From Bryobacterales bacterium (lineage in GTDB: Bacteria; Acidobacteriota; Terriglobia; Bryobacterales; Bryobacteraceae): a DNA stretch of 64,000 nucleotides. The translations under genes were made by a program, and so were the position numbers. The stretch spans positions 124,001 through 188,000 of the forward strand of contig JADKID010000011.1 of NCBI GenBank assembly GCA_016721425.1, given 5' to 3'. Shown here one piece after another: positions 8,224 through 17,785 of this stretch. Numbering within the stretch: the stretch's first letter is position 1; every line of letters begins with the position of its first letter. The notes under the pieces were generated by a model. It saw only the letters and a program-made list of their open reading frames with translations, ran no database searches and was not told where the DNA came from.

Positions 8224-10340
8224 AACCGGATACGGCCAAGGTTACCTTCGCCGTGCGCGGCATGACGTGTGCCGCCTGCCAGTCCTTTGTCCAGAAGACG
8301 CTCGAAGAGCAGCCCGGCGTGCGGCAGGCCGGTGTGAATCTCATGCTGCACAACGCCACGGTGTCGTTCGATCCGGCACTGATCTCGCCGGATGCGCTGG
8401 TGGCGGTGGTCAACGAGACCGGCTATGAAGCCGAGCTTTCCGCGCCGCGTGCCAGCATGACCGAAGAGCAGTTGCAGCGCGAGCGCGAAGACGCGGCCGA
8501 ATACCGCGGGCTGGTGCTAAAGGCCGGCGTCAGTCTGGCCGCGGGCATAGTGGCAATGGCCACCATGGGTTGGATGCACCAGGGTCCGTGGCGCTGGGCG
8601 CACGCCGCGCTGGCGTTGCTGGTGATGGTGTGGGCGGGCCGCCGTTTCTACGTGAAGGCGTTCTCGGCGATGCGCCATGGCGCGGCCGATATGAACACGC
8701 TAATTGCGCTGGGCACCGGCGCGGCGTTCTTCTACTCGCTCTTCTCACCGCACGATATCTACTACGAATCCGTGATCTTCATCATCGCGCTGGTGCTCAC
8801 CGGCAACGCTTTGGAGGCGCGGGCCAAGCGCAAGACCTCGGCGGCCTTGCAGGCGCTGGCGCATTTGCAGCCGGCCACGGCGCGGGTGCTGCGCGACGGC
8901 GTGGAGCACGAGACGCCGATGGAGGCGCTCCGCGTGGGCGATGTGCTGATCGCGCGGCCGGGCGAACGCATCGCCGCCGATGGAGTGGTGGTGAGCGGCA
9001 GCAGCGCCGTAGACGAATCCATGCTTACCGGCGAGCCCATCCCCATCGAGAAGGCCGCGGGCGACGGCGTCACGGGCGGGACTCTGAACCGCAACGGCGT
9101 GCTGCAATTCCGCATCACCGCGCTGGGCGCGGAGAGCGTGCTGGAGCAGGTGCTGCGGCTGCTGCGTGATGCGCAGGGCGAGAAGGCGCCGATGCAGCGA
9201 CTGGCGGATCGGGTTAGCGCCGTGTTCGTGCCGGTGGTGGTGGGCCTGGCTGTGTTGACGGCCATCGCGTTTGGTTTCCGGCAGGCGGTGGCGGTGCTGG
9301 TGATCGCGTGTCCCTGTGCGATGGGCCTGGCGGTTCCGGCGGCCATCATGGTGGCCACCGGCAGGGCGGCGCGGATGGGCCTGCTCTTCCGCAACGGCGA
9401 GGCGCTGGAGCGCTTGAGCCGCGTGGATACCGTGGTGTTCGATAAGACGGGCACGCTCACCGAGGGCCGTCCGGAGGTGGTGGCGTTTGAGGCGGCGGCC
9501 GGGTGGGATACCGCTGCCACGCTCGTCCTGGCGGCATCGGTGGAGCGCTGGAGCGAGCACCCGCTGGCGGAATCCGTGGTGCGCTACAACACCGCGCCGC
9601 TGCTGCCCGCCGAGCACTTTCAGGCGCTGCCGGGCCTGGGCGCGGAGGCGGAGATCGGGGGCCGTCGTGTGGTGATCGGCAAGCGCGCGCTGCTGGAAGA
9701 GCGCGGCATCATGCTGCCAGAGTACGACGCCCAGGGCTCGTTGGGCCGCACTACGCTGTGGCTGGCCGTGGATGGAGACTACGCCGGTATGTTTGCCGTG
9801 GCGGACCGGACGCGTGCCTCGGCGCCGGCGGCCGTGAAGAGCCTGCTGGAGATGGGACTGCACGTGTGGATGGTGACCGGCGATCAGGAGTCCACCGCGC
9901 GGGCCGTCGCGGCCGAAGTGGGCATCACGGAGATTGTGGCCGGAGTGCTGCCGGCGGGCAAGCTCGACGTCCTGCGCCGCTTGCAGAAAGAGGGCCGCGT
10001 GACGGCGATGGTGGGCGATGGCATCAACGACGCACCGGCGCTGGCGGCGGCGGAGGTGGGCATCGCCATGGCGTCGGGCTCCGACGTTGCGATGGCGGCG
10101 GCGGACCTCACCGTGATGCGCGCGGATCTGGATTTGATCCGCCAGGCTCTTCAGCTCTCGCGGGCGACCGTTTCCACGATGCGCACGAATCTCTTTTGGG
10201 CACTGGCGTATAACGTGATCGCCATTCCCGCTGCCGCGTTTGGCATGTTGAATCCGGTGCTGGCGGCGGCGGCGATGAGCCTCAGCTCCGTCAGCGTGCT
10301 AGCCAATAGTCTGCGCCTGGCGCGCCGCCGGATCAGTTGA
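8220..10340 (+). CDS. copA: Copper-exporting P1B-type ATPase
   Basis: The 706-residue membrane pump starts at a GTG overlapping the chaperone stop. One N-terminal metal-binding domain carries GMTCAAC (Cys 17, Cys 20). The transmembrane metal site is C364-P365-C366. The phosphorylated Asp is D408 in DKTGT. The SEHPLAESV motif (the HP pair of P1B pumps), MVTGDQ and GDGINDAPALA (about 599-608) complete the catalytic set. CPC with a CxxC N-terminal domain is typical of Cu(I)/Ag(I) export from the cytoplasm. Length and domain order are normal for CopA. No CueR or CsoR-type regulator gene is next to it, so its control is not evident from the window. Confidence 0.95.
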   Translation: MKPDTAKVTFAVRGMTCAACQSFVQKTLEEQPGVRQAGVNLMLHNATVSFDPALISPDALVAVVNETGYEAELSAPRASMTEEQLQREREDAAEYRGLVLKAGVSLAAGIVAMATMGWMHQGPWRWAHAALALLVMVWAGRRFYVKAFSAMRHGAADMNTLIALGTGAAFFYSLFSPHDIYYESVIFIIALVLTGNALEARAKRKTSAALQALAHLQPATARVLRDGVEHETPMEALRVGDVLIARPGERIAADGVVVSGSSAVDESMLTGEPIPIEKAAGDGVTGGTLNRNGVLQFRITALGAESVLEQVLRLLRDAQGEKAPMQRLADRVSAVFVPVVVGLAVLTAIAFGFRQAVAVLVIACPCAMGLAVPAAIMVATGRAARMGLLFRNGEALERLSRVDTVVFDKTGTLTEGRPEVVAFEAAAGWDTAATLVLAASVERWSEHPLAESVVRYNTAPLLPAEHFQALPGLGAEAEIGGRRVVIGKRALLEERGIMLPEYDAQGSLGRTTLWLAVDGDYAGMFAVADRTRASAPAAVKSLLEMGLHVWMVTGDQESTARAVAAEVGITEIVAGVLPAGKLDVLRRLQKEGRVTAMVGDGINDAPALAAAEVGIAMASGSDVAMAAADLTVMRADLDLIRQALQLSRATVSTMRTNLFWALAYNVIAIPAAAFGMLNPVLAAAAMSLSSVSVLANSLRLARRRIS

Positions 10341-10391
10341 CACGGGCGGGGAAAAAGAATCTGATAACGGTGGGACCCTACTTTTTCGTCA

Positions 10392-13300
10392 ATGAACCAT
10401 CTCGCCCGCCGATTGCTGCGCCTACTGACCAGCCTCTCACCGCTCGACTCGGAAGAGCAGATGCGGGGCCTGTTCCTGGATGCGGTGAACGGAGCGCTGG
10501 ATGGGGCCACGCTCCGCTACGTGCCCGGCGGACGCGGGTTGGATCTCGTTGTCGGCGGCGAGGTGCTGGGCGCATTTGAAGTGGTTGGCCGCCCGGCGTC
10601 CGCCGAATCCGTGGAGCTCCTGGGTGACGCCGTAAAGGCGCTGGGCCATTCCATGGAGAGCCGCCGGCAGGACCACGCGCTGCGCGCGGGTCAGCGCCGG
10701 GCTGAGGCGAGGCACCGGCTGCTGGCGGAGACCGCGCCGGTGGGTTTGGTGGAGACCGACTCCGCCGGCCAATGTACCTACGTCAATCAACAGTGGTGTG
10801 AAATTACCGGCTACCTGCCGGAACAGGCGCTGGGCAGCTTGTGGGTGCAAGCAGTGCATCCGTCTGATCGCGCCATGGTCGTGGAGCGCTGGAATGAGTG
10901 CGTGGCCGTCGAGGCGGCAATTGACGAGCGCTTCCGGTTTCTCCGGCCCGATGGCGAGGTGCGGCACGTTTGGGTGATTGTGAGGCCGGAGTACGCCGCG
11001 GACGGAACCCTCGGAGGCTACGCCTGCGCTGTGACGGACATCACGCCGCTGCGCCAGGCGGAAGGTGCGCTGGCGCGGAATGAAGCGCGCTTGAGCGCGA
11101 CCCTGGATGCGGTGGAAGAGGCGGTGATTGAGTACAACCGCAAAACCGGGGAGACCTACTTCAGCCCGCGCTTCTACCAGTTGCTCGGTCATGAGCCTGG
11201 TGCGTTCCAGCCCACGAAGGCGTCATTCTGGGGCCTGCTACATCCCGACGACGTGGAGAGCGGCTTGGCGGCATTGCACAACGGCTATCTGGCGGAGACG
11301 CCTTTTAGCGTGGAATGCCGCATGCATCACCGGAGTGGCGCGTGGCGCTGGATGCGGTTTCGAGGCCGGGTTCTCACTCGCGATGCGGCGGGTGAGGCGG
11401 TAAGGATTCTATCCACCGTGCTGGACTTCACCAGCCAGCGCGAGGCGGATGATGAGTACCGTCTCATCCTCCGGACCTGCTTCGACGGTTTCCTCGCGGT
11501 GGGCCGCGACCTCCGCATTCTGGATGCGAACGATTCGTTTTGCCAGTTGACCGGATACAGGCGGGACGAGTTGCTTCAATTCCGACTGTCGGATCTGCAT
11601 TTGTGGGAATCGCCGCAGGCGCTGCGCCTGCGCACAGCCGCGATTGAGGAGCTCGGCTGGCAGCGGTTTGAATCGGGGTGCCACCATAAGAACGGCGCGC
11701 TGGTCGCGCTCGAGTTGAACGTCACGTGGTCGCCTTCGGGAGGCGGCCGGTATATCGCGTTCGTGCGGGATCTGACGGAGCGCAACCGGATCCTCCAACA
11801 ATTGCGCGCATCGGAGAATCAGCATCGGGCGCTGGTCGATAACCAGGCCGGCGTGGTCTTCACCGCATCGTTGGACGGTACGGTGGTATACGCCAGCCCG
11901 CAGACGGAGAAGCTATTTGGTTGCCCACCTTCCGCCTGGGTGGGGCGGCGGTTCTTCGACATGGTGGAGGCGCCCTATCAGGGCGAGATCCTCAAGTACT
12001 GGAACCGCCTGCTGGCGGGCGAGACGCCGGAGCCAGTGGAGGCGGAGTTCCGGTGCAGCGCCAATTGCGAGCGGCGTTGGGTGGAGGTCTCACTGGCTGT
12101 GCAGCGGGATGAGGATGGTGCAGCCGTTGCCGGGCTGGGTACCATCTGGAACCTGACGGAGCGTAAAGCCGCGGAGGAGTTGTTGCAGCGATCCGAGGAG
12201 CAGTTCCGCTCCGTCTGGGAAAGCTCCGCCGATGGCATGCGGCTGGCCGATGGCGAAGGAACCATTCTCCGGGTGAACAGCGCGTTCTGCCGGATGTTCG
12301 GGCGGAATCGCGAGCAGACGGAGGGCCGGCCTCTGAAGGAGTGCTATGGCTTGTCCGCGGGCCAGCGCATCCAGGACTCCTACTGCAGCAAGTATCCGGA
12401 CGGGATTGAGCGCATATTTGAGGCCAGCGTCGAGCTGAGCAATGGCGCGCAGGTGTGGCTGGAGGTCTCCAACTCGCTGATCCCCCGCCCTGGTGGCCCA
12501 GTGGTGCTCTCGATCTTTCGCGACATCACGGAGCGCAAGGCCACCGAGGAGCAATTGAGCGTGCTGGTGCGCGCCATCGAACAGAGCCCAGCCTCCGTCG
12601 TGGTCACCGATACCCAGGGGCGCATCGAGTATGTGAATCCGAAGTTCACGGCGCTCACGGGCTATTCGGCCGAGGAGGCATTCGGCCAGAATCCAAGGAT
12701 TCTCAAGTCCACTCTGAATCAGGCTGCCGTTTACAGCGAGCTGTGGGGGGCCCTTACCAGCGGCCGCGAATGGCAGGGCGAGCTGCTCAACCGGCGCAAG
12801 GACGGCTCGCTGTTCTGGGAGCAGGCATCCATCTCCCCCGTGAAGAACTTGAGCGGCAAAGTGACCCACTTTGTCGCCGTCAAGGAGGACATCACGGAGC
12901 GGAAGCGCGTGCGGCAGGAGTTGGAGGAGTCCGAGCGGCGTTTCCGCGAGATGCTGGAGCACGTGGCGCTGTTGGCGGTGCAGCTCGATAGCGAGGGCCG
13001 CGTGACGTTCTGCAACGACTACTTCTGCAGCATCACCGGCTGGACCCGCGAGCAGTTGATGGGCAAAGACTGTTTCGAATTGCTGATTCCGGAAAGCATC
13101 CGTCCGGCGTTGCGGAAAGGGTTGGAGCCTCATCAGGAGAATGAGATCCTCACCGCCGACGGACGCCGCCTGCTCATTGCGTGGGACAACACTCCACTGC
13201 GCGGGCCTTCCGGCGAGCTCGCGGGCACCGCCAGCATCGGTCGCGACATCACGTCGCAACGCGTCCTGGAAGAGCAGTACCGGCAGGCGCAGAAGCTGGA

Positions 13301-14396
13301 GAGCCTGGGCCGGCTGGCGGGCGGCGTAGCGCACGACTTTAACAATCTGCTCACCGTCATCAACGGCTACTCCGAGATGATGCTGGATCAGTTCCATCCG
13401 CTGGATCCGATGCACGTCAAGACCCGCGAGATCCTCCGGGCCGGACTCCGCGCCACCGAGCTCACCCGGCAATTGCTGGCCTTCAGCCGCAAGCAGGTGA
13501 TCGAGTGGAAGGTTGTTCAGCTGAACGATCTGCTGGGTGAAATCAAACGCATGTTGCAGCGCCTCATCGGTGAGCACATCAGCCTGGAGCTGCATACCGA
13601 CGCCGCGCTGGGTCCGGTGGAGGCCGACCCCAGCCAGATCCACCAGGTGTTGATGAATCTGGTGGTGAATGCGCGCGATGCCATGCCGAGGGGCGGAGTG
13701 CTGCGGATTGAGACCGCGCCTCTGTGCGTGCCGGAATCCGGCAGCTCGGATTGGGATCTGCCGCCCGGCGCCTATGCTCAGCTCATCGTCAGCGATACGG
13801 GTACGGGCATGGATGAGGAGACGCAGAAGCACGCGTTCGAGCCGTTCTTCACCACCAAGGGCGTGGACAAAGGCACAGGATTGGGTCTGGCGACAGTCTA
13901 CGGCATCGTCAAGCAGCACGGCGGCGGAATCCAGTTTGAGAGCTGGCCCGGCGAGGGCACCCGCTTCCGGATCGCGCTGCCCGTCTGCGCCGGACGTCCG
14001 GTGGATGCGGCCGGTGCGGCCAGCCATCCGGAGCGCGGGACCGAATCGATCCTCCTGGTGGAAGATCAGGTGGAAGTCCGCCGCTTGGCTGCCACCATTC
14101 TGAGGACGTTCGGCTATACCGTCCATGAAGCCTCGGACGGCATTGAGGCCCTGAAGCTCGCGAAGGATCTTCAGTTTGACCTGCTGCTCTCGGATATGGT
14201 GATGCCGAACATGAGCGGCTATGACTTGGCCGAGGAGCTGCTGCGCCAGCGCCCGGGCATGCGCGTGGTGTTCATGTCCGGCTACGCCGAGCAGGAGGAA
14301 GACGAGTCTCCTGAAAGGCTGGGCGCGAGTTTCATTGCCAAACCGTTCTCGCCGCAGGCGCTGGCGGCGCGCATCCGGCAGGTGCTGGACACCTGA
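10392..14396 (+). CDS. Hybrid sensor histidine kinase with about seven PAS domains and a C-terminal receiver
   Basis: This is a 1334-residue protein without clear membrane segments. After a weakly recognisable stretch (1-105) come consecutive PAS/PAC units at roughly 110-220, 225-350, 355-465, 470-595, 600-715, 720-845 and 850-965, several ending in the PAC-type D-I-T-E-R-K. The dimerisation/phosphoacceptor domain has H981 in GVAHDFNNLLTVINGYSEMML. The ATPase domain (about 1080-1195) shows the N box NLVVNARDAM, DTGTGM and GTGLGLATVYG. The receiver (1214-1333) has D1268 in LLSDMVMPNMSG. The HDFNN H-box belongs to a kinase group common in environmental bacteria. There is no output partner beside it. 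The signal is unknown; a PAS protein in the cytoplasm could sense redox state, gas or light. Confidence 0.93.
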   Translation: MNHLARRLLRLLTSLSPLDSEEQMRGLFLDAVNGALDGATLRYVPGGRGLDLVVGGEVLGAFEVVGRPASAESVELLGDAVKALGHSMESRRQDHALRAGQRRAEARHRLLAETAPVGLVETDSAGQCTYVNQQWCEITGYLPEQALGSLWVQAVHPSDRAMVVERWNECVAVEAAIDERFRFLRPDGEVRHVWVIVRPEYAADGTLGGYACAVTDITPLRQAEGALARNEARLSATLDAVEEAVIEYNRKTGETYFSPRFYQLLGHEPGAFQPTKASFWGLLHPDDVESGLAALHNGYLAETPFSVECRMHHRSGAWRWMRFRGRVLTRDAAGEAVRILSTVLDFTSQREADDEYRLILRTCFDGFLAVGRDLRILDANDSFCQLTGYRRDELLQFRLSDLHLWESPQALRLRTAAIEELGWQRFESGCHHKNGALVALELNVTWSPSGGGRYIAFVRDLTERNRILQQLRASENQHRALVDNQAGVVFTASLDGTVVYASPQTEKLFGCPPSAWVGRRFFDMVEAPYQGEILKYWNRLLAGETPEPVEAEFRCSANCERRWVEVSLAVQRDEDGAAVAGLGTIWNLTERKAAEELLQRSEEQFRSVWESSADGMRLADGEGTILRVNSAFCRMFGRNREQTEGRPLKECYGLSAGQRIQDSYCSKYPDGIERIFEASVELSNGAQVWLEVSNSLIPRPGGPVVLSIFRDITERKATEEQLSVLVRAIEQSPASVVVTDTQGRIEYVNPKFTALTGYSAEEAFGQNPRILKSTLNQAAVYSELWGALTSGREWQGELLNRRKDGSLFWEQASISPVKNLSGKVTHFVAVKEDITERKRVRQELEESERRFREMLEHVALLAVQLDSEGRVTFCNDYFCSITGWTREQLMGKDCFELLIPESIRPALRKGLEPHQENEILTADGRRLLIAWDNTPLRGPSGELAGTASIGRDITSQRVLEEQYRQAQKLESLGRLAGGVAHDFNNLLTVINGYSEMMLDQFHPLDPMHVKTREILRAGLRATELTRQLLAFSRKQVIEWKVVQLNDLLGEIKRMLQRLIGEHISLELHTDAALGPVEADPSQIHQVLMNLVVNARDAMPRGGVLRIETAPLCVPESGSSDWDLPPGAYAQLIVSDTGTGMDEETQKHAFEPFFTTKGVDKGTGLGLATVYGIVKQHGGGIQFESWPGEGTRFRIALPVCAGRPVDAAGAASHPERGTESILLVEDQVEVRRLAATILRTFGYTVHEASDGIEALKLAKDLQFDLLLSDMVMPNMSGYDLAEELLRQRPGMRVVFMSGYAEQEEDESPERLGASFIAKPFSPQALAARIRQVLDT

Positions 14397-14444
14397 GCTC
14401 CGCCGCGCGTACCCGCGAAAATACTAGAATCGTATGCTACCGCC

Positions 14445-16349
14445 ATGCGATATTTCCTGCTCGCCCTCCTTGCCGTCTGCACCCTCCGTGCGGAGGTCAC
14501 GCGCGTCTATGTCACGGAGCGTTCCGACGTGCTCGGCGGCCGCGAGTTTGGCGCGGCCGGCGCCTATGAGCGGATCATCGGCAAGGCGCACTTCGCCGTT
14601 GACCCGGTGAAACCCGTCAACCTTTGGATCAAAGACCTGGCGAAGGCCCCGGCGAACGAGAAGGGAATCGTCGAGTTCACTGCCGATCTCTATGTACTGA
14701 AGCCGCGCGACCCCGCAAAGGGCAACGGCACGCTGCTTTTTGAAGTGCCCAACCGCGGCGGCAAGGGGATGCTTTCGCGCTTCAACTACGCCAAAGGATC
14801 GCTGGACCCGCGCACGCCGGAAGAGTTTGGCGACATGCTGCTGCTGGAGCAGGGCTTTACTCTGGTGTGGCTTGGGTGGCAGTGGGACGTCCCGCCGACG
14901 GCGAACCTTCTGGGCCTCGACGCGCCGGTACTCAACGGCGTCACCGGGTTGGTCCGCTCCGAGTTCATCCCGGACAAGCGCACCAACATCATGCCGCTCG
15001 GCGATCGTGGCCATACCGCCTACGCACCCCTGCCGGGCGATGTCAGGTTCACCGTTCGTGACACTGTTCTCGGCCGCCGCCGCGCCATTCCGCAGTCGCA
15101 ATGGAAATTCAATTCCAATCGCGGCGCCATCGAAATGGAGGCCGGCTTCGCGCCCGGCCTCATCTACGAGCTGGTCTACGCATCTCAGAATCCGCGCGTG
15201 GTGGGTGCGGGGCTGGTGGCGGTGCGCGACATCATCTCGTTTTTCAAATACACAAAGAACGGCGTGTCCGTGCTGGGTGATCAGCCGCGCTTCATCAAGC
15301 GAGCGCTCGGCTTCGGTATTTCGCAGAGCGGGCGTTTTCTGCGGACATTCCTCTACTACGGCATGAATGAGGACGAGCAGAAGCGCAAGGTGTTCGACGG
15401 CATTTGGGCAGACGTCGGCGGCGCGGGCCGGGGCAGTTTCAACCACACCTTCGCCCAGGCGTCGCGCGACGGCTACGCGCATTTCAACACGCTCTACGCG
15501 ACGGATGTCTTTCCGTTCACGGACGTGCCGCAGATCGATCCGGTCACGCATATCGACGATGGCCTGCTGAAGTCCACCAAGCCGGAGTTCGTGCCGAAGA
15601 TCTTCTACACGAACGGATCGTGGGAGTATTGGAACCGCGTCGCGGCGCTGATCCACGTCAGCGTGGACGGCAAGCTGGACGCGCCGCTGCCGCCGGGCAC
15701 ACGACTGTACGCGCTGGCCGGCGCGCAACACGGTCCGGGCCAGTTGCCGCGCACCGCGGAAAACGCCCAGTTTCCCACCAATCCCAATGAGACCCGCCCG
15801 CTGCACCGTGCGCTGCTGGTGGCGCTGCACGAGTGGGTGAAGGACGGCAAGGAGCCGCCCGCCTCGCGCTACCCGATGATCGCCGAGGAGCAACTGGTGC
15901 CGCGCGAGAAGATCCAGTGGCCGAAGACGATGAAGGCCGCGCTCCCGGAGCATCCCAAGGCCGCCTACCGCATGGAAGGCGAGCCCGAAGATCCCAAAGT
16001 GGGCAAGGCATTCCCGGTGCTGCTGCCGCAAGTGGACGCCGATGGCATCGAGCTGGGCGGCATCCGCATGCCCGTGGTGGCGGCGCCGCTGGGCGTTTTC
16101 ACGGGTTGGAATCTCCGCACGGCCGCCGCCGGCTCGCCCAAGGAAATGGCGCCGACTCTGGGGGCGTTCTTCGCGTTTTCGAAAGAGCAGATCGCGGCGA
16201 AGTACGGGTCCCGGGACGCCTACCTCAAGCGCATCGGCGACGAGACCGACAAGCTGGTGAAGCAGCGGCTTGTGCTGGAGCGGGATCGGGACAAGGTGCT
16301 GGACCATGCGGGCAAGCTTTGGGATTTTGTGGGAAAGTCAGGGCAGTAG
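14445..16349 (+). CDS. Secreted alpha/beta hydrolase-domain protein
   Basis: The 634-residue protein has a short signal peptide (MRYFLLALLAVCTLRA). The sequence GFGISQSGRFLRTFLYYGMNEDE (about residues 289-311) supplies the G-x-S-x-S-G nucleophile elbow, with S293 or S295 as candidate catalytic Ser. The pattern FEVPNRGGKG, then LVWLGWQWDVP, then LGDRGHTAYAP matches a large family of uncharacterised exported proteins annotated only as alpha/beta hydrolase domain-containing. Substrate is unknown; ester or glycan-ester hydrolysis is plausible. It is transcribed alone or with the AAA remnant that begins 11 nt after its stop. TAGAAT at 14425-14430 could serve as a -10 element. Confidence 0.78.
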   Translation: MRYFLLALLAVCTLRAEVTRVYVTERSDVLGGREFGAAGAYERIIGKAHFAVDPVKPVNLWIKDLAKAPANEKGIVEFTADLYVLKPRDPAKGNGTLLFEVPNRGGKGMLSRFNYAKGSLDPRTPEEFGDMLLLEQGFTLVWLGWQWDVPPTANLLGLDAPVLNGVTGLVRSEFIPDKRTNIMPLGDRGHTAYAPLPGDVRFTVRDTVLGRRRAIPQSQWKFNSNRGAIEMEAGFAPGLIYELVYASQNPRVVGAGLVAVRDIISFFKYTKNGVSVLGDQPRFIKRALGFGISQSGRFLRTFLYYGMNEDEQKRKVFDGIWADVGGAGRGSFNHTFAQASRDGYAHFNTLYATDVFPFTDVPQIDPVTHIDDGLLKSTKPEFVPKIFYTNGSWEYWNRVAALIHVSVDGKLDAPLPPGTRLYALAGAQHGPGQLPRTAENAQFPTNPNETRPLHRALLVALHEWVKDGKEPPASRYPMIAEEQLVPREKIQWPKTMKAALPEHPKAAYRMEGEPEDPKVGKAFPVLLPQVDADGIELGGIRMPVVAAPLGVFTGWNLRTAAAGSPKEMAPTLGAFFAFSKEQIAAKYGSRDAYLKRIGDETDKLVKQRLVLERDRDKVLDHAGKLWDFVGKSGQ

Positions 16350-16360
16350 GAGGGGAAGCC

Positions 16361-16886
16361 ATGGAGGATCGCCGAAGCCTGGACGGATTGGCACACCGGC
16401 TCGAACCGTCAGCCGCCTCGAAGGATCAGGTTCCGGCCCAGGCTGAGCTCGCCGTTTTCCGTCAGATTAAAGCGTATGCCCGGAAGCCGGTTCCGGGCGG
16501 CGGCAGCATTCTATTCCGCGGAGGCGGAGGGACCGGTAAGACGATGGCGGCTGAAATGCTCGCCCACGAGCTTCAGCTGGAACTGTACCGCGTTGATCTC
16601 GGCCAAGTGGTCAGCAAGTATATCGGCGAGACCGAGAAGAACCTCCGTCGTCTTTTCGATGCCGCCGCGGATTCCGGCGCCATTCTGTTCTTCGATGAGG
16701 CTGATTCGCTTTTCGGCAAGAGGGGCGAGCGTCAAGGACAGCCACGATCGATATGCCAACCTCGAAATCAACTATCTGCTGCTCCGCATGCAGGAGTACC
16801 GCGGGTTGGCAATCCTGGCCATCAATACCCGCACCGTCTTGGATCCTGAGTTACGGCGGCGCTTCCGGTTCGTTCTGGAGCTCTAG
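16361..16886 (+). pseudogene. AAA+ ATPase remnant, truncated and frameshifted
   Basis: The N-terminal half reads MEDRRSLDGLAHRLEP and continues through a Walker A (FRGGGGTGKTMAAEMLAHEL), VSKYIGETEKNLRRLFD and Walker B (ILFFDEADSLFGKRGE). After GKRGE the frame breaks. Dropping one base near 16730 restores VKDSHDRYANLEINYLLLRMQEYRGLAILAINT, the conserved continuation in this ATPase family, ending RRFRFVLEL at a stop. Relatives normally have several hundred residues before the P-loop and a helical lid after the arginine finger; both are missing. A strong AGGAGG lies 6 nt before the ATG, so a truncated product may still be made. It could also be a sequencing error in an already short gene. Confidence 0.75.
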
Positions 16887-16936
16887 CCCGCTGATGCCCC
16901 AAGTCGCGGCCACCCCCGCTGGTAGACTGGTAGCTT

Positions 16937-17767
16937 ATGGGCGCACCTCCGCAAGCTGAACCTCCGAAGATGCCGATTGCCGGCGTCAAGAACATCATTA
17001 CTGTTGGCTCCGGCAAAGGCGGCGTGGGTAAAACCACGGTCTCCGTCAATGTCGCCATCGCGCTGGCGCAGCTCGGCCACAAGGTCGGCCTGCTGGACGC
17101 CGATGTCTACGGGCCGAATGTGCCGCTGATGATGGGCATCTGTGACACGCCTTATGCGGTGGAAAACCGGATTCAGGCGCTGGAGGCGCATGGCGTCAAG
17201 TTGATGTCCATGGGCTTTTTGAATCCCGGGGACAAGCCGCTGATCTGGCGCGGGCCGATGCTGCACAGCGTTATGCAGCAGTTCATGCGGCAGGTGGATT
17301 GGGGCGAGCTGGATTACCTGCTCATTGACCTGCCCCCCGGCACCGGTGACGTGGCGCTCAGCCTGATCCAGACCGTGCCCATCACGGGCGCCATCATTGT
17401 CAGCACGCCCTCCGAGGTGGCGCTGGAAGATGGCCGCAAGGCGGTGCTGATGTTCCGCCAGGTGAAGGTGGAGTTGCTCGGGCTGGTGGAGAACATGAGT
17501 TACCTCATCGTTCCTGGGACGGGTCAGAAGATCGACATCTTCGGCGAGGGCGGCGGTAAGCGCACGGCCGAGGCGATGGATGTGCCGTTCCTGGGGCAGT
17601 TGCCTCTGAATCCCAATGTCCGCGTGGGCGGCGACACGGGCCGGCCTATCGCGCTGCAGGGCGAAGAGAGCGCGGAGGCCGCAGGCTTCTACTCGATTGC
17701 GCGCCAGGTGGTGGAGCGGTGCGCCTCCGGTCTGCGCAAGGCGCCCACCATGTCCGTAGAAGATTGA
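16937..17767 (+). CDS. mrp: Mrp/NBP35-type P-loop ATPase (ApbC-like)
   Basis: The 276-residue protein carries the deviant Walker A GKGGVGKTT (residues 26-34), the LLDADVYGPNVPLMMG segment, LLIDLPPGTGDVALSL and the Mrp block GDTGRPI. The family carries or inserts iron-sulfur clusters. Two features depart from the E. coli protein. There is no N-terminal MIP18/DUF59 domain, and where the C-x-x-C pair normally follows ENMSY this protein reads ENMSYLIVPGTGQKIDIFG, with no Cys. Cys-less variants exist in other phyla, so loss of cluster binding is not certain. TAGACT at 16923-16928 sits only 8 nt before the ATG and no ribosome binding site is evident, so the transcript may be leaderless. Confidence 0.9.
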   Translation: MGAPPQAEPPKMPIAGVKNIITVGSGKGGVGKTTVSVNVAIALAQLGHKVGLLDADVYGPNVPLMMGICDTPYAVENRIQALEAHGVKLMSMGFLNPGDKPLIWRGPMLHSVMQQFMRQVDWGELDYLLIDLPPGTGDVALSLIQTVPITGAIIVSTPSEVALEDGRKAVLMFRQVKVELLGLVENMSYLIVPGTGQKIDIFGEGGGKRTAEAMDVPFLGQLPLNPNVRVGGDTGRPIALQGEESAEAAGFYSIARQVVERCASGLRKAPTMSVED

Positions 17768-17785
17768 TTTCTGCGAGGTGATCCG

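Noticed and set aside
12090..14126. Minus-strand open frame of about 680 codons inside the PAS kinase
   Set aside because: Shadow of the kinase, whose PAS, kinase and receiver motifs are continuous on the plus strand.
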